Assembly (NCBI GenBank): GCA_026004215.1
Contig: BPIR01000001.1
Span: forward strand, 1,454,566-1,518,565
Reading direction: 5' to 3'
DNA length: 64,000 nt
Origin: Candidatus Binatia bacterium
Lineage (GTDB): Bacteria; Desulfobacterota; Binatia; HRBIN30
Shown here: in pieces, positions 19,430 to 28,606 of the stretch
How the letters are laid out: each line of letters begins with the position of its first letter
Numbering within the stretch: position 1 is the first letter of the stretch
The notes under the pieces: generated by a model
Told to the model about the DNA's origin: nothing
The model's database searches: none
Seen by the model: the letters and a program-made list of their open reading frames with translations, nothing else
Position numbers and translations under genes: made by a program

Positions 19430-19987
19430 ATGTGGGACAGCCAAGAACCAATCACGCTACGACGCGATGTGGAAGCCGTGCAAATCCCCAGCGGAGCGCC
19501 GTTAACCCTGCCCCAAGGGACCGAGGTTCGCATCACGCAATCCTTGGGTGGCACGTACACCGTGCTCACACCATGGGGACTCGCGCGCGTAGAAGGGAAG
19601 GACGCCGATGCGCTGGGTTTCGAACCGCAAACGCCCACTTCCTCGAATCTTTCAGCCGCGCCAGCCACGGCGGAGGAAGTGGAAAAGGCAGTTTGGGAAC
19701 AACTGCGCACGTGTTACGATCCGGAAATTCCGGTGAACATCGTGGACCTGGGTCTGGTGTACTCGTGCCAGGTGCAACCGCTCGATGCCGGCGGATACCG
19801 GGTCGAAATTCGCTTTACCTTGACGGCCCCAGGATGCGGCATGGGAGACTGGCTCGCACACGACATCCGGCGCAAGGTCGAAAGCGTTCCCGGCGTCAAG
19901 GAGGCGGATGTGCAAGTCGTTTTCGACCCACCGTGGCATCACGACATGATGTCAGAAGCGGCAAAACTCGAACTGGGCTGGTTCTGA
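19430..19987 (+). CDS. sufT: Long-form SufT / DUF59 (MIP18-like) Fe-S maturation protein
   Basis: 185 aa. The C-terminal DUF59 domain (about 80-180) has the order YDPEIPVNIVDLGLVY, then LTAPGCGMGDW with the family cysteine and FDPPWHHDMM. The N-terminal 75 residues, with PLTLPQGTEVRI and the TVLTPWGLARVEG strand, match the longer SufT form found in proteobacterial suf operons. SufT helps pass Fe-S clusters to target proteins. It begins 17 bases after sufU; the frame extends upstream over sufU, but that part is its shadow. The ribosome site is weak (GAAGG close to the ATG). It is convergent with the hybrid kinase. Confidence 0.88.
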   Translation: MWDSQEPITLRRDVEAVQIPSGAPLTLPQGTEVRITQSLGGTYTVLTPWGLARVEGKDADALGFEPQTPTSSNLSAAPATAEEVEKAVWEQLRTCYDPEIPVNIVDLGLVYSCQVQPLDAGGYRVEIRFTLTAPGCGMGDWLAHDIRRKVESVPGVKEADVQVVFDPPWHHDMMSEAAKLELGWF

Positions 19988-20023
19988 GCCACCAGCGCCT
20001 TCAGTTTCCTCACCGAGCCGTTT

Positions 20024-22615
20024 TCAGGCTGCTTGCCGGAGCTGTTGTAAGGCAACCAGCACCGACTTGAGCTGATCCGTGGTGCAAGGCTTGGCGAGTG
20101 TCGGTTGACTGGGGAGCTGTGCACGCATGAGGGCGTTGTGGCCGCGCCAAAACCCGCCAGACACGAAGACGACGCGCCGAGCCAAATCTGGACGACGCTC
20201 CGCAAGCCACTGGAAAACCTCTGCGCCGTCCATATCCGGCAACCGAACATCGAGGAAAATTGCGTCCCACTGCTCGCCGGCGCTGGCATTCAGCGCTTCC
20301 CTTCCCGAGTGTACGCGCCTCACCACCCAGCCCTCCCCCTCCAGCATGGTGCCGAGTGATTGAGCGACCAGCTCGTCATCGTCCACCACCAGGGCTCGCG
20401 AGCGCGCCGCCCGCGGCGCAGCGCCGTCGAGTTGCTTGTCCACCGGCGACAGAGCCGGCAGTTCCAGCCGAGCAACCGTGCCCTCGCCCGGCCGGCTTTC
20501 GAGCGTCAAGTTGCCGCGGTGTTCCCGCGCGATGGCGTAACTGATCGAGAGTCCGAGCCCGGTCCCTGCTTTTTTCGTGCTGAAAAACGGGTCGAAAATC
20601 TTGGGCAGGATCTCTGGCGGTATGCCCGCACCGTTGTCCTCCACTTCGATGACAGCCGTGCCTTCGCGAATGAACGACCGCACGACGATGCGCCCGCCGC
20701 GCTCGCTAGGCAGCGCCTGCAACGCATTCCGCAAAAGGTTCAACAGCACTTGCTGGATTTGCCCTGAATCCACCTGCGCCTCGATATGCGGATCGAGGTC
20801 GCCCAGTTGCAGGAGCACGCCTCGCTGATCGCATTCCGGTGCGAACAACTCCGCTGCAGCCATGACTACGTCCTTCAAACGAGCCGTCTCCAAGCGGGGC
20901 GGGGCCGGACGTGCGAACCCCAGCATGTCGGATACCAACGCCGCCATCCGCTGCGCCTGTTCCTCGATGCGCCGCAGGGCACGTGCCAGAACCGAGAGGT
21001 CCCCCTGCCCTGCGCGCGCTAATGCAGTTTGTCCCAATATCGCCGCGAGGGCGTTGTTGAGTTCGTGCGCTAAGCCTGCTGCCAGTTCGCCCGCTGCAGC
21101 CAAGCGATTGGCCCGAGCGAGTTGCTCCTGCATTTGTTTTTCCGCGCGCACGTCTTCCAAAATGGCGACGATCCCCTCCACCTGACCGCTCGGCTCGACG
21201 ATACTGTTGGCATGCAAGCGTACGGGCACGAGTTGCCCATCATGGCGACGGACCTCGATTTCCCCCCGCCACACGTGACGGTTGCGGATGGCGTCGGACA
21301 CAGCCGCCCAGCCCTGCTCGGGAGGTCGCGCAAACGATGTCGCCTGCTTGCCCGCTACCAGTTCCCACCGGTAACCGAACAGCTTGACAAAGGCCGGGTT
21401 GGCGAACTGGATGCGACCTTCACGGTCCAGAATCAACACACCCTCCTCGGTACTCTCTACGGCTCGCAGCAAGCGGTAACTTTGCTCCACCAAGCGGGCG
21501 CGCTCCAACGCGAGAGCGAGCTGTGAGGCCAGGCCGTCTGCCAAGCGCAACTCGTACTGGGTGAACGGTTGTTCCCCTGGCCGTACAAACTGCAATGCTC
21601 CGTGAAAGTGCCCCTCCACTTGGAGCGGAGCCACCAGCGTGCACTTTTGCGGCATTTCTCGTACAAACCCCAATGGTGCCCTCAGGATCACGCAGTGACC
21701 AAGAGTGCGAACCCATTCGAGCTCGGGCACCTCACTCGCAGGGAACTCCTCTCGCCGCACCTCGAAGCCTTCCGACTGGCGCGAGATAGAAGCCAGGTGG
21801 CGATAGCGTTGCGAGGTGGGGTTCCAAAGGAGCGCACTCGCAACTTCCGAACCCAAAAGTTTGCAACCAATCTCTAACGCGCGATCGAGCAGTTCCCGCG
21901 GCTCGCCGAGTTGGGCGAGGGTGTTACTCACCCGAAGCAAAGCATTGGCCGTCTCCGTCCCCATCCGCTCCCGCTCTGCTGCTCCCCGCGCCCGCTGCGC
22001 TTCCTCACGGCTCCTCCTCTGTTCTTGCGCCACCTGCGTCCAAAGCCAAGCGAAGGAGCCCAAAACCACCACGAACACCGTGAAGTGCGCAAGCTGCGTC
22101 TCGAACGTCGCCATGGTCGCAGCCGGCCAGGTGCGAGCAAACTCCTCGGAACCGGAGAGACCACCGGTTGCCACCAACGCTAGCGATGCCACCCCGAGGA
22201 GGGCTCCCGCAGATGCTCCGACGAGCGCTCCGAACACGATCCCGTAAACGGCGACCTTGACGCACAGAAGAAGCAGCACCGGGCTCGTCAGCCCTCCCGT
22301 GAGTGCTGCGATCCAGGCCAGCGCCGTGAGGTTCGTCAGCACGTCCACCGCCATCCAGCTCGACCCTAACCGCCCCCTGCGGTATCGCAGATAACTCAAG
22401 ATATTCACCGCGAAGTACAACCACAGCAGCGCATCGCCCACCCCCAACAGGACAGGAGGGGGACTACTGAGCCGCAGGCGCAGCTCCCAGAGGAGCACCC
22501 AACACGCGGCGCCCGTAAACGCGCCAATCCAGAACAGGGCGGTCACGCTTCGCTCCATGCGCGAGTGGTTGGTTCGGTCGCTCGATCTCGTAGGCGGGGT
22601 CGGCATCGCAGCCAC
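20024..22615 (-). CDS. Membrane-bound hybrid sensor histidine kinase with GAF, PAS and receiver domains
   Basis: Up to 863 aa. In order: N-terminal membrane region of about six hydrophobic segments (30-200), short coiled coil, GAF domain (about 240-400), PAS domain (about 410-520), HisKA with phospho-acceptor His517 in [13 protein letters not shown], HATPase with [10 protein letters not shown] and GTGLGLS, and a receiver domain with phosphorylatable Asp789 in FLDVRLPD. The HELNN variant of the H-box is seen in NtrB/HWE-like and phytochrome-related kinases. No output regulator lies next to it, so it is an orphan whose partner is elsewhere. The start is unclear: GTG 22615, ATG 22606 and ATG 22558 all lack a good ribosome site. 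Confidence 0.85.
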   Translation of the reverse strand: MAAMPTPPTRSSDRTNHSRMERSVTALFWIGAFTGAACWVLLWELRLRLSSPPPVLLGVGDALLWLYFAVNILSYLRYRRGRLGSSWMAVDVLTNLTALAWIAALTGGLTSPVLLLLCVKVAVYGIVFGALVGASAGALLGVASLALVATGGLSGSEEFARTWPAATMATFETQLAHFTVFVVVLGSFAWLWTQVAQEQRRSREEAQRARGAAERERMGTETANALLRVSNTLAQLGEPRELLDRALEIGCKLLGSEVASALLWNPTSQRYRHLASISRQSEGFEVRREEFPASEVPELEWVRTLGHCVILRAPLGFVREMPQKCTLVAPLQVEGHFHGALQFVRPGEQPFTQYELRLADGLASQLALALERARLVEQSYRLLRAVESTEEGVLILDREGRIQFANPAFVKLFGYRWELVAGKQATSFARPPEQGWAAVSDAIRNRHVWRGEIEVRRHDGQLVPVRLHANSIVEPSGQVEGIVAILEDVRAEKQMQEQLARANRLAAAGELAAGLAHELNNALAAILGQTALARAGQGDLSVLARALRRIEEQAQRMAALVSDMLGFARPAPPRLETARLKDVVMAAAELFAPECDQRGVLLQLGDLDPHIEAQVDSGQIQQVLLNLLRNALQALPSERGGRIVVRSFIREGTAVIEVEDNGAGIPPEILPKIFDPFFSTKKAGTGLGLSISYAIAREHRGNLTLESRPGEGTVARLELPALSPVDKQLDGAAPRAARSRALVVDDDELVAQSLGTMLEGEGWVVRRVHSGREALNASAGEQWDAIFLDVRLPDMDGAEVFQWLAERRPDLARRVVFVSGGFWRGHNALMRAQLPSQPTLAKPCTTDQLKSVLVALQQLRQAA

Positions 22616-22897
22616 CAGAGCAACAGATTACGCCCCTCTTGCTCCCCCAGGCAAGAGCGGAATGATTACCCGCAGCCGGGGTCGCCCACCCTTTCCGGGG
22701 TTATCTGGGCCCGTTTCGGGCATGGTCCCAACCCAGACACGCTGGAGCCACGGAGCCCAAGGCCGGAATCGCCGCGACAGACACAACGACTGGCGGGCCA
22801 CGCCGTCGAATTGCCCGGGCAACGCCACCGACCCTCGTTGCAACAGCAATGGCCCGGCGATACGGGGCAACGCAGCCGAACGAGGAGGACACCCGAT
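22616..22897. other. Divergent intergenic region between hybrid kinase and acyl-CoA dehydrogenase
   Basis: About 280 bases with no credible gene. The plus-strand frame open through it joins the acyl-CoA dehydrogenase frame but translates to a low-complexity Arg/Pro-rich stretch. It should contain the promoters of both flanking genes; I see no clear -35/-10 pair. A GAGGAGG at 22882-22888 is the ribosome site of the dehydrogenase. Confidence 0.45.
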
Positions 22898-24136
22898 ATG
22901 ATCGAGTGGAGCGAGCAACATCGAATGATTCAAGACATGATGCGGCGCTTTATCGAGGCCGAAGTGTTACCAAACTTGAAAGACCTGGAGCATGGAGATC
23001 TGCCGCCTTATGGAATCATGCGAAAGCTCGTCCAGCAATTCGGGATTGCCGAGGCCGCACGCGCCCGGTACGAAGCGCAAAAAGCCAAAGCGTTGCGAGG
23101 GGAAGGCGAACGGAGCGAAGAGACAGAAAGTCGCGGCGGACCGCAAGCCGCAGAAGCACTCGCGCTCCAAATCATCCCGATCATCGAGCTCAGCAAATAC
23201 TGCCCTGGGCTCGTGACGGCTATGGGCGTGAGCATGGGGCTCACCGCAGGTGCCATCATGAGCAAGGGCACCTGGGCGCAAAAAGACCGCTGGGGGCTTC
23301 CTTTGCTCACCTTGGAAAAAATCGGCGCCTGGGCGATCACGGAGCCGGGGTCGGGTTCCGATGCGTTTGGCGGCATGAAATCCACGGCGCGGCGCGACGG
23401 AGATACGTACGTGCTCAATGGTCAGAAAACCTTCATTACCAATGGGCCGTACGCGGACACCATCGTGTTCATTTGCAAACTCGACGATGGGGCAACGCCG
23501 CCTCGCGACCGCAAAATCGTGGCCTTCATCCTCGACCGCGGCATGGAGGGACTCCATCAATCCAAGCCCCTCAAGAAAATGGGCATGCATTCATCGCCTA
23601 CAGGTGAGCTTTTCCTCGACAACGTTCGCGCCGGGAAAGATCGCCTTCTCGGCGAGAGCGAAGACGCATACGGCGGCAAATCGGGTGCGAAGGCCACGTT
23701 TGGGGCGGAGAGATCGGGAGTGGTGGCCATGGCGTACGGCATCGTGGAGCGTTGCATCCAGCTTTGCACCGAATATGCCCGCACGCGGGTGCAATTCGGC
23801 CGGCCGATCGGCGAGTTTCAACTCATTCAACTCAAACTGGCCAAAATGTACGTGGCGCGGATGAATATTCGGAACATGTTGTTCCGCCAAATCGAATTGG
23901 CCGCTCAGGGAAAATCGCTGAGCTTCGCCGAAGCGTCCGCCAACAAGTTGTACGCGGCCCAAGCCACGATGGACGTCACCCTGGAAGCGGTCCAACTCTT
24001 CGGCGGCAACGGTTACATGGCCGAATTCGGCGTCGAACAACTGTGCCGGGATGCCAAGGTGTTGCAAATTTACGGCGGCACGGACGAAATCCAGATTTCG
24101 CAAATCGCTCGCTCCATGCTGGCGGGCGACGCATAG
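22898..24136 (+). CDS. Acyl-CoA dehydrogenase family protein
   Basis: 412-aa FAD flavoenzyme of the acyl-CoA dehydrogenase family, oxidising acyl-CoA thioesters at alpha-beta. Motifs: AWAITEPGSGSDAFG and NGQKTFITNGPYAD in the middle beta domain, then RTRVQFGRPIGEFQLIQ and LFGGNGYMAEF in the C-terminal helical domain. The usual catalytic glutamate of the YEGT motif is Gly393 here (QIYGGTDEIQ). Glu271 in FGAERSGV lies in the helix that carries the base in isovaleryl- and long-chain-type enzymes, so it may serve instead. The segment at 58-83 is an unusual charged insert. GAGGAGG sets the start. Substrate unknown. Confidence 0.9.
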   Translation: MIEWSEQHRMIQDMMRRFIEAEVLPNLKDLEHGDLPPYGIMRKLVQQFGIAEAARARYEAQKAKALRGEGERSEETESRGGPQAAEALALQIIPIIELSKYCPGLVTAMGVSMGLTAGAIMSKGTWAQKDRWGLPLLTLEKIGAWAITEPGSGSDAFGGMKSTARRDGDTYVLNGQKTFITNGPYADTIVFICKLDDGATPPRDRKIVAFILDRGMEGLHQSKPLKKMGMHSSPTGELFLDNVRAGKDRLLGESEDAYGGKSGAKATFGAERSGVVAMAYGIVERCIQLCTEYARTRVQFGRPIGEFQLIQLKLAKMYVARMNIRNMLFRQIELAAQGKSLSFAEASANKLYAAQATMDVTLEAVQLFGGNGYMAEFGVEQLCRDAKVLQIYGGTDEIQISQIARSMLAGDA

Positions 24137-24255
24137 GCAAGGTCCGGGGGCGGCCACGAAAACGCGCCGGCGTGGGGCGAGGCATACGCGCCGAGGTTCG
24201 GCCACCTTGCACCGCAGTGGGTGGTTCGGCCGAGCGGCGAGAGGGACGAACAGTT
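24137..24255. other. Convergent spacer between acyl-CoA dehydrogenase and rpiA
   Basis: Some 120 bases without a gene. GCAAGGT at 24138-24144 and its complement ACCTTGC near 24202 form an inverted repeat with a long interior, which might act as a bidirectional terminator, but no T-tract follows on either strand. Nothing stronger is visible. Confidence 0.25.
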
Positions 24256-24951
24256 CTAGCGGTGCCGTTCCTGCACGCGCTCGTCATCCCCGACCAGTAC
24301 AACCGATGCCATTCCCAAAAAGAGCCCCGTTCCGACCACGCCGGGAATGCGACGAATGGAGTCTTCGAGGGCGAGCGCATCTTCGATGGGTCCAACGGGA
24401 CAATCCAAAATGTAGTTCTCTCCGTCGCTCAGGAACAAATCTTCGCCATTGCGGCGAAGAACCGGTTCCCCTCCAAGCAGTTGCCGCAAGCGCCGTTGGC
24501 AGAAGGGCCAAGCGAACGGCACCACTTCCACGGGCAACTTGCCTCTCCGCCCCAAACGGTCCACGAGTTTGTCCACCGTAGCCGCGATCACCAACTTCGC
24601 TGAGGCCGCGGCCACGACCTTTTCGCGGACCAACGCACCCCCATAGCCCTTGATCAGATCCAGGTTCGGAGCCACTTCATCCGCCCCGTCCACAGTGACG
24701 TCAATCACCTCGACATCGGCTAGGTTCACGAGATCGAGGCCGAGCGAACGAGCGAGATTTGCCGTGGCCTCCGAGGTTGCAATACAACGCACGGCTCGCT
24801 CCCCCCGTGCCACAGAACTCGCCAGCGCACGCACAAACGCCGACGCGGCCCGCCCCGTTCCTAAGCCGACTGTGCCGTTTCTGGGAACGAACGACAACGC
24901 GCGTTCGGCCACCGCCGCCAGAATTCTTTCGCTTTGCGCCTCGTTGACCAT
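24256..24951 (-). CDS. rpiA: Ribose-5-phosphate isomerase A
   Basis: 231-aa enzyme interconverting ribose 5-phosphate and ribulose 5-phosphate in the pentose phosphate pathway. It carries GLGTGRAASAF (phosphate loop), the active-site block VDGADEVAPNLDLIKGYGGAL followed by REK, and RGKLPVEVVPFAW. The length is close to E. coli RpiA (219). The start at 24951 overlaps the stop of the CoA transferase gene as TGATG, which indicates coupling; a longer open frame upstream is rejected for that reason. Pairing with a fatty-acid CoA transferase looks organisational, not functional. Confidence 0.95.
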   Translation of the reverse strand: MVNEAQSERILAAVAERALSFVPRNGTVGLGTGRAASAFVRALASSVARGERAVRCIATSEATANLARSLGLDLVNLADVEVIDVTVDGADEVAPNLDLIKGYGGALVREKVVAAASAKLVIAATVDKLVDRLGRRGKLPVEVVPFAWPFCQRRLRQLLGGEPVLRRNGEDLFLSDGENYILDCPVGPIEDALALEDSIRRIPGVVGTGLFLGMASVVLVGDDERVQERHR

Positions 24952-26147
24952 CAGATCACTCCAAGCTCCCGCAACCGTTCTTGCTCCCGTGAAGACAAAC
25001 CCAGCCACCCGCCGTAAATCTCTTCGTTATGCTCGCCCAGCCGTGGTGCTCCGGACGCAATGCGGCCGGGCGTTTCCGAAAGCCGTGGATACACGCCTTG
25101 CATGCGGATCGAGCCCAACACCGGGTCGCTCACCGAAACGATATTACCGCGGGCGACGTAGTGCGGGTCGGCAAAAATGTCCGCAATCGAATACACACGC
25201 GACACTGGGACTTCGGCTGCCACGAGAATATTTTCAATTTCCGCGGCGGTATGTTGGCGCACCCAGTCACCCACGATCGCATGAATTTCATCCGCGTGGG
25301 CCACTCTAGCTTCCAGTGTGGCGAAGCGCGGATCCTCGGCAAGTTCAGGCCGTCCCATCGCGCCCACCAAACGGCGAAACAACACATCGCCCGCGGCAAC
25401 AATGCAGACAAACTGACGGTCCTTGGTTTCCCAATTGTCCAACGGTGCAGAATTCCGCAAGCGATTCCCCTCGCGCTCGCGTACCGCTCCCAATCGATCG
25501 TAAGCGGCAACGGTATACTCCAGCACACGGAAGACCGACTCGTACAAAGCCAGGTCGATCCACTGCCCCGAACCGCCTCGCTGCCGGTGCAGCAATGCCA
25601 GAAGGATGGCAAACGCGTTGAACACAGCGGTGAGATAATCGGCCACCAAAATGCCAGGGCGTACCGGCGGCCGGTCGGGATAGCCGGTTAGGTACAAAAG
25701 TCCGCCAAAAGCAATGCCGATACGATCGAGCCCTGGTCGCCGAGCGTACGGCCCAGACTGCCCGTACACCGATACCCGCGCCAAGATGATGTTTGGGTTG
25801 AATTGCCTCAACGTGGCGAAGTCGAGTCCCCACCCTTCCAGCGTACCGGGTTGGAAATTCTCCACAATCACGTCCACCTTGGGCACCAAACGCAAAAATA
25901 TCTCTCGACCCTGGGGTTTGCGCAGGTCGAGTGTGATGGATTTCTTGCCCCGATTTTCGACGGCCCACCACAACGAATAACCACCTTCGAACGGCCCGAT
26001 GTGACGCAAAAAATCGCCGCTACCCGGCAGCTCGACCTTGATGACCTCGGCGCCGAACTCCGCGAGCAGCGTCGCCGCAAACGGAGCGGCAATGCGCGTG
26101 CCCAGGTCGAGTACGCGGATTCCGTCCAGAGGGAGTCGTTCGGTCAC
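24951..26147 (-). CDS. CaiB/BaiF (class III) CoA transferase family protein
   Basis: 398-aa family III CoA transferase, which moves CoA between carboxylic acids through enzyme-bound anhydride and thioester intermediates. It begins with GIRVLDLGTRIAAPFAATLLAEFGAEVIKVE, the family hallmark, and has the catalytic aspartate in RPGLDRIGIAFGG (Asp169 of formyl-CoA transferase). VENFQPGTLEGWG and the C-terminal LGEHNEEIYG block also match. The GTG at 26147 has GGAGG five bases upstream and is preferred to the ATG at 26177. Substrate not assignable; an acyl-CoA role would fit the dehydrogenase nearby. Confidence 0.92.
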   Translation of the reverse strand: MTERLPLDGIRVLDLGTRIAAPFAATLLAEFGAEVIKVELPGSGDFLRHIGPFEGGYSLWWAVENRGKKSITLDLRKPQGREIFLRLVPKVDVIVENFQPGTLEGWGLDFATLRQFNPNIILARVSVYGQSGPYARRPGLDRIGIAFGGLLYLTGYPDRPPVRPGILVADYLTAVFNAFAILLALLHRQRGGSGQWIDLALYESVFRVLEYTVAAYDRLGAVREREGNRLRNSAPLDNWETKDRQFVCIVAAGDVLFRRLVGAMGRPELAEDPRFATLEARVAHADEIHAIVGDWVRQHTAAEIENILVAAEVPVSRVYSIADIFADPHYVARGNIVSVSDPVLGSIRMQGVYPRLSETPGRIASGAPRLGEHNEEIYGGWLGLSSREQERLRELGVI

Positions 26148-26219
26148 GCTTACCTCCGTTGTGCAGCCGAGCAACACCTCGCTTGCAGGGCGGAAACCGG
26201 CACCTTAGAATCCCCCCAC

Positions 26220-28484
26220 GTGACTGCTTCTGCACCGAGCCGTGGGAGCCCGGACCTGGGGGCAACCTCGCCAGAGGAAGAGCGGCGCCGGCGCCGTGTA
26301 GAGTCTTGGCTCATCCTCGTCTCTGCCATTTTGTTTCTTGGTTTGGTCTGGTGGGAGGTCGCGCGCGATCCCGCCGCGGCGAGTGCAGGCCCCTTGAGCA
26401 ACAATGTTGTGTCTTTCCTGCTGATCAACGTCAACCTGTTGCTCCTCATCTTGCTGGTATTTTTGGTCACCCGCAACGTCGTCAAGCTGGTATGGGAACG
26501 CCGCCGCGGGATCTTCGGTTCTCGGCTCCGCACGCGCTTGGTGACAGCGTTCGTCGCCCTGACACTGGCTCCCAGTATCTTGCTGTTCTTGGTGGCACAA
26601 GGGTTCCTCCAAAGCGCGTTCAATGCCTGGTTCAATAGTCGGGTGGAAGCGGCTCTCCACGGGTCCGTGGGGGTCGCTCAGAGCTACTACCAATTTGCGG
26701 CCAATCACGCGTTGCGGTTTTCGCGGGAAATTGGCCGGCAAAGCCGACAACTCGGGCTCTGGGCCGACGGGAGAGAGGACGAGCTACAGAACTGGCTCGC
26801 TCGCAAGCGTGAAGAGTACGGGCTCGGGAGCGTGGAGGTTTGGGACTTCGAGCGCCAAAACGAAGTGCGGGCAACGGGGGCGGACAGCGCCAGTCTTCCC
26901 GAAATTTCCGCCGATGCCCGCCGCACCGTCGCCCGAGGGAACGACGTCGCCGAAACACACCGTTGGGGCAAGGCAGACGTTGTACGCGTCGGGGTACCGG
27001 TGACGGACACGAGCGGGCAAGTGGTCGGCGCGGTTTGGGCAACTTATGTCGTGCCCCGAAGCGTTGCCGACACCGTTCGCACCATCGCGCGTTCGTTCGA
27101 GGAATACCGGCAGCTCAACGTCATCCGGCAGCCGATCAAGAACAGTTACATCTTGACCTTGGCTCTGCTGACATTGGTGCTGATCTTCTCCGCAACGTGG
27201 TTTGGCATCCGCCAAGCCCGCAATATCACTCGGCCATTGTTGCAACTCGCCGAGGGCACGCGGGAAATCGCACGGGGCAACTGGAGTTACCGAATCGAGC
27301 CGGCCACGGACGAGGAAATCGCCGTGCTGGTGGACTCGTTTAACCAAATGACCAATGACTTGGAGAAAACCAATCTCGAACTGGTAGAGCGGCGCAATTA
27401 CGTTGAAAACATTCTTGCGAACATTGCGGCCGGCGTGATCTCTGTGGATCACCTCGGACGCATCTCATCGGTCAACCCAGCGGCCGAGCGGATGTTGGGC
27501 CTCAGCTTTTCTCGTGTCGCGGGCATCCGAGTAGAAGAAGTGTTCCATCGCCAGCAATGGGCGCCACTGTTGGAAATGGTCCGTGAGGCCAGCGACCAGT
27601 CCCAGCATGAAATCCAACGCCAAATGCACATCGCCACTGGGGAGTCGCCTCTGACCGCCCTAGTCACTGCGCGCTCGTTGCGGGACGCAGCGGGTGAGTT
27701 CAAGGGCGTCATTTTGTTCTTCGAAGATGTTACGCATCTCTTACGGATCCAGCGCATGGAAGCCTGGCGGGAAGTTGCCCGACGCCTCGCCCACGAGATC
27801 AAGAACCCGCTGACTCCCATTCAACTTTCCGCGCAACGCTTGCAAAGGCGACTGGCTGCCTCGCTGTCGGGGAGAGATCGCGTCGTGCTGGACGAGTGCG
27901 TGCACGTGATCGTGGAGCAAGTGGAAGAGGTCAAAAAACTGGTGAGCGAATTCTCTCGCTTCGCGCGCTTACCGGCGGCGCAGTTGGCTCCGGGCAATCT
28001 CAACGAAATCGTCGAAGAGTCGCTCGTGCTGTTTCGGCAAGCGCATCCGGACATCGAGTTTGTGTTCGCCGGCGATCCCTTCCTACCGTCAATCGATCTG
28101 GATCGGGAGACTTTGAAACGTGCCTTGGTCAACCTTCTCGATAATGCCGTCGCGGCTTGTCACCAAATTGGCGACGGCGAACGAAAGGTTACGGTAAGTA
28201 CGCTTTACTTGGGCGAATCGCAAACTGTACGTCTGGAAGTGGCGGATACCGGGTGCGGCATGACCCCCGAAGTCAAGGCTCGCCTGTTCGAACCGTACTT
28301 TTCGACCAAGAAGGACGGCACGGGTTTGGGCCTTGCCATTGTTTCTTCGATCCTCGCGGAGCATCAAGCGTACATCCGGGTGGCCGACAACCTCCCGCGC
28401 GGAAGCCGCTTCGTGATCGACTTCCGCGCGCATCCAGGAACGCACCAAACGGCTGCTGCAGCCGTCTCGGCCATCCGGCACTGA
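26220..28484 (+). CDS. NtrY-like membrane sensor histidine kinase
   Basis: About 754 aa. In order: two N-terminal hydrophobic segments and a third near 105-125, an extracytoplasmic sensor region, another membrane helix near 305-325, HAMP, a PAS domain (ENILANIAAGVISVD), HisKA with His525 in RRLAHEIKNPLTPIQLSA, and a HATPase with DTGCGMTPEV and GTGLGLAIV. The AHEIKNPLTPIQLSAQRL block is diagnostic for NtrY. The frame is open far upstream; the GTG at 26220 is the first start giving a normal NtrY N-terminus, with no obvious ribosome site. The expected partner NtrX is missing: the next gene has an NtrX-like receiver joined to LpxC. Confidence 0.88.
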   Translation: MTASAPSRGSPDLGATSPEEERRRRRVESWLILVSAILFLGLVWWEVARDPAAASAGPLSNNVVSFLLINVNLLLLILLVFLVTRNVVKLVWERRRGIFGSRLRTRLVTAFVALTLAPSILLFLVAQGFLQSAFNAWFNSRVEAALHGSVGVAQSYYQFAANHALRFSREIGRQSRQLGLWADGREDELQNWLARKREEYGLGSVEVWDFERQNEVRATGADSASLPEISADARRTVARGNDVAETHRWGKADVVRVGVPVTDTSGQVVGAVWATYVVPRSVADTVRTIARSFEEYRQLNVIRQPIKNSYILTLALLTLVLIFSATWFGIRQARNITRPLLQLAEGTREIARGNWSYRIEPATDEEIAVLVDSFNQMTNDLEKTNLELVERRNYVENILANIAAGVISVDHLGRISSVNPAAERMLGLSFSRVAGIRVEEVFHRQQWAPLLEMVREASDQSQHEIQRQMHIATGESPLTALVTARSLRDAAGEFKGVILFFEDVTHLLRIQRMEAWREVARRLAHEIKNPLTPIQLSAQRLQRRLAASLSGRDRVVLDECVHVIVEQVEEVKKLVSEFSRFARLPAAQLAPGNLNEIVEESLVLFRQAHPDIEFVFAGDPFLPSIDLDRETLKRALVNLLDNAVAACHQIGDGERKVTVSTLYLGESQTVRLEVADTGCGMTPEVKARLFEPYFSTKKDGTGLGLAIVSSILAEHQAYIRVADNLPRGSRFVIDFRAHPGTHQTAAAAVSAIRH

Positions 28485-28606
28485 GCCTCCGCGTGCGGTA
28501 CGGCGCGGGACCACTCGACCCGTCGGCAACTGGCAAGGCGTCTTCGGATGGTGCTATCGCAGTGTTGCGGCAAGGCGGCGACCACTGACGGAGGAGGTCT
28601 CGGGGA
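28485..28606. other. 122-base spacer between ntrY-like and rec-lpxC genes
   Basis: No open frame of note. It ends in a strong ribosome site, GGAGGAGG followed by TCTCGGGGA, before the ATG at 28607. It is long enough to hold a separate promoter for the fusion gene, but I see no clear boxes; cotranscription with the kinase gene is equally likely. Confidence 0.4.
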
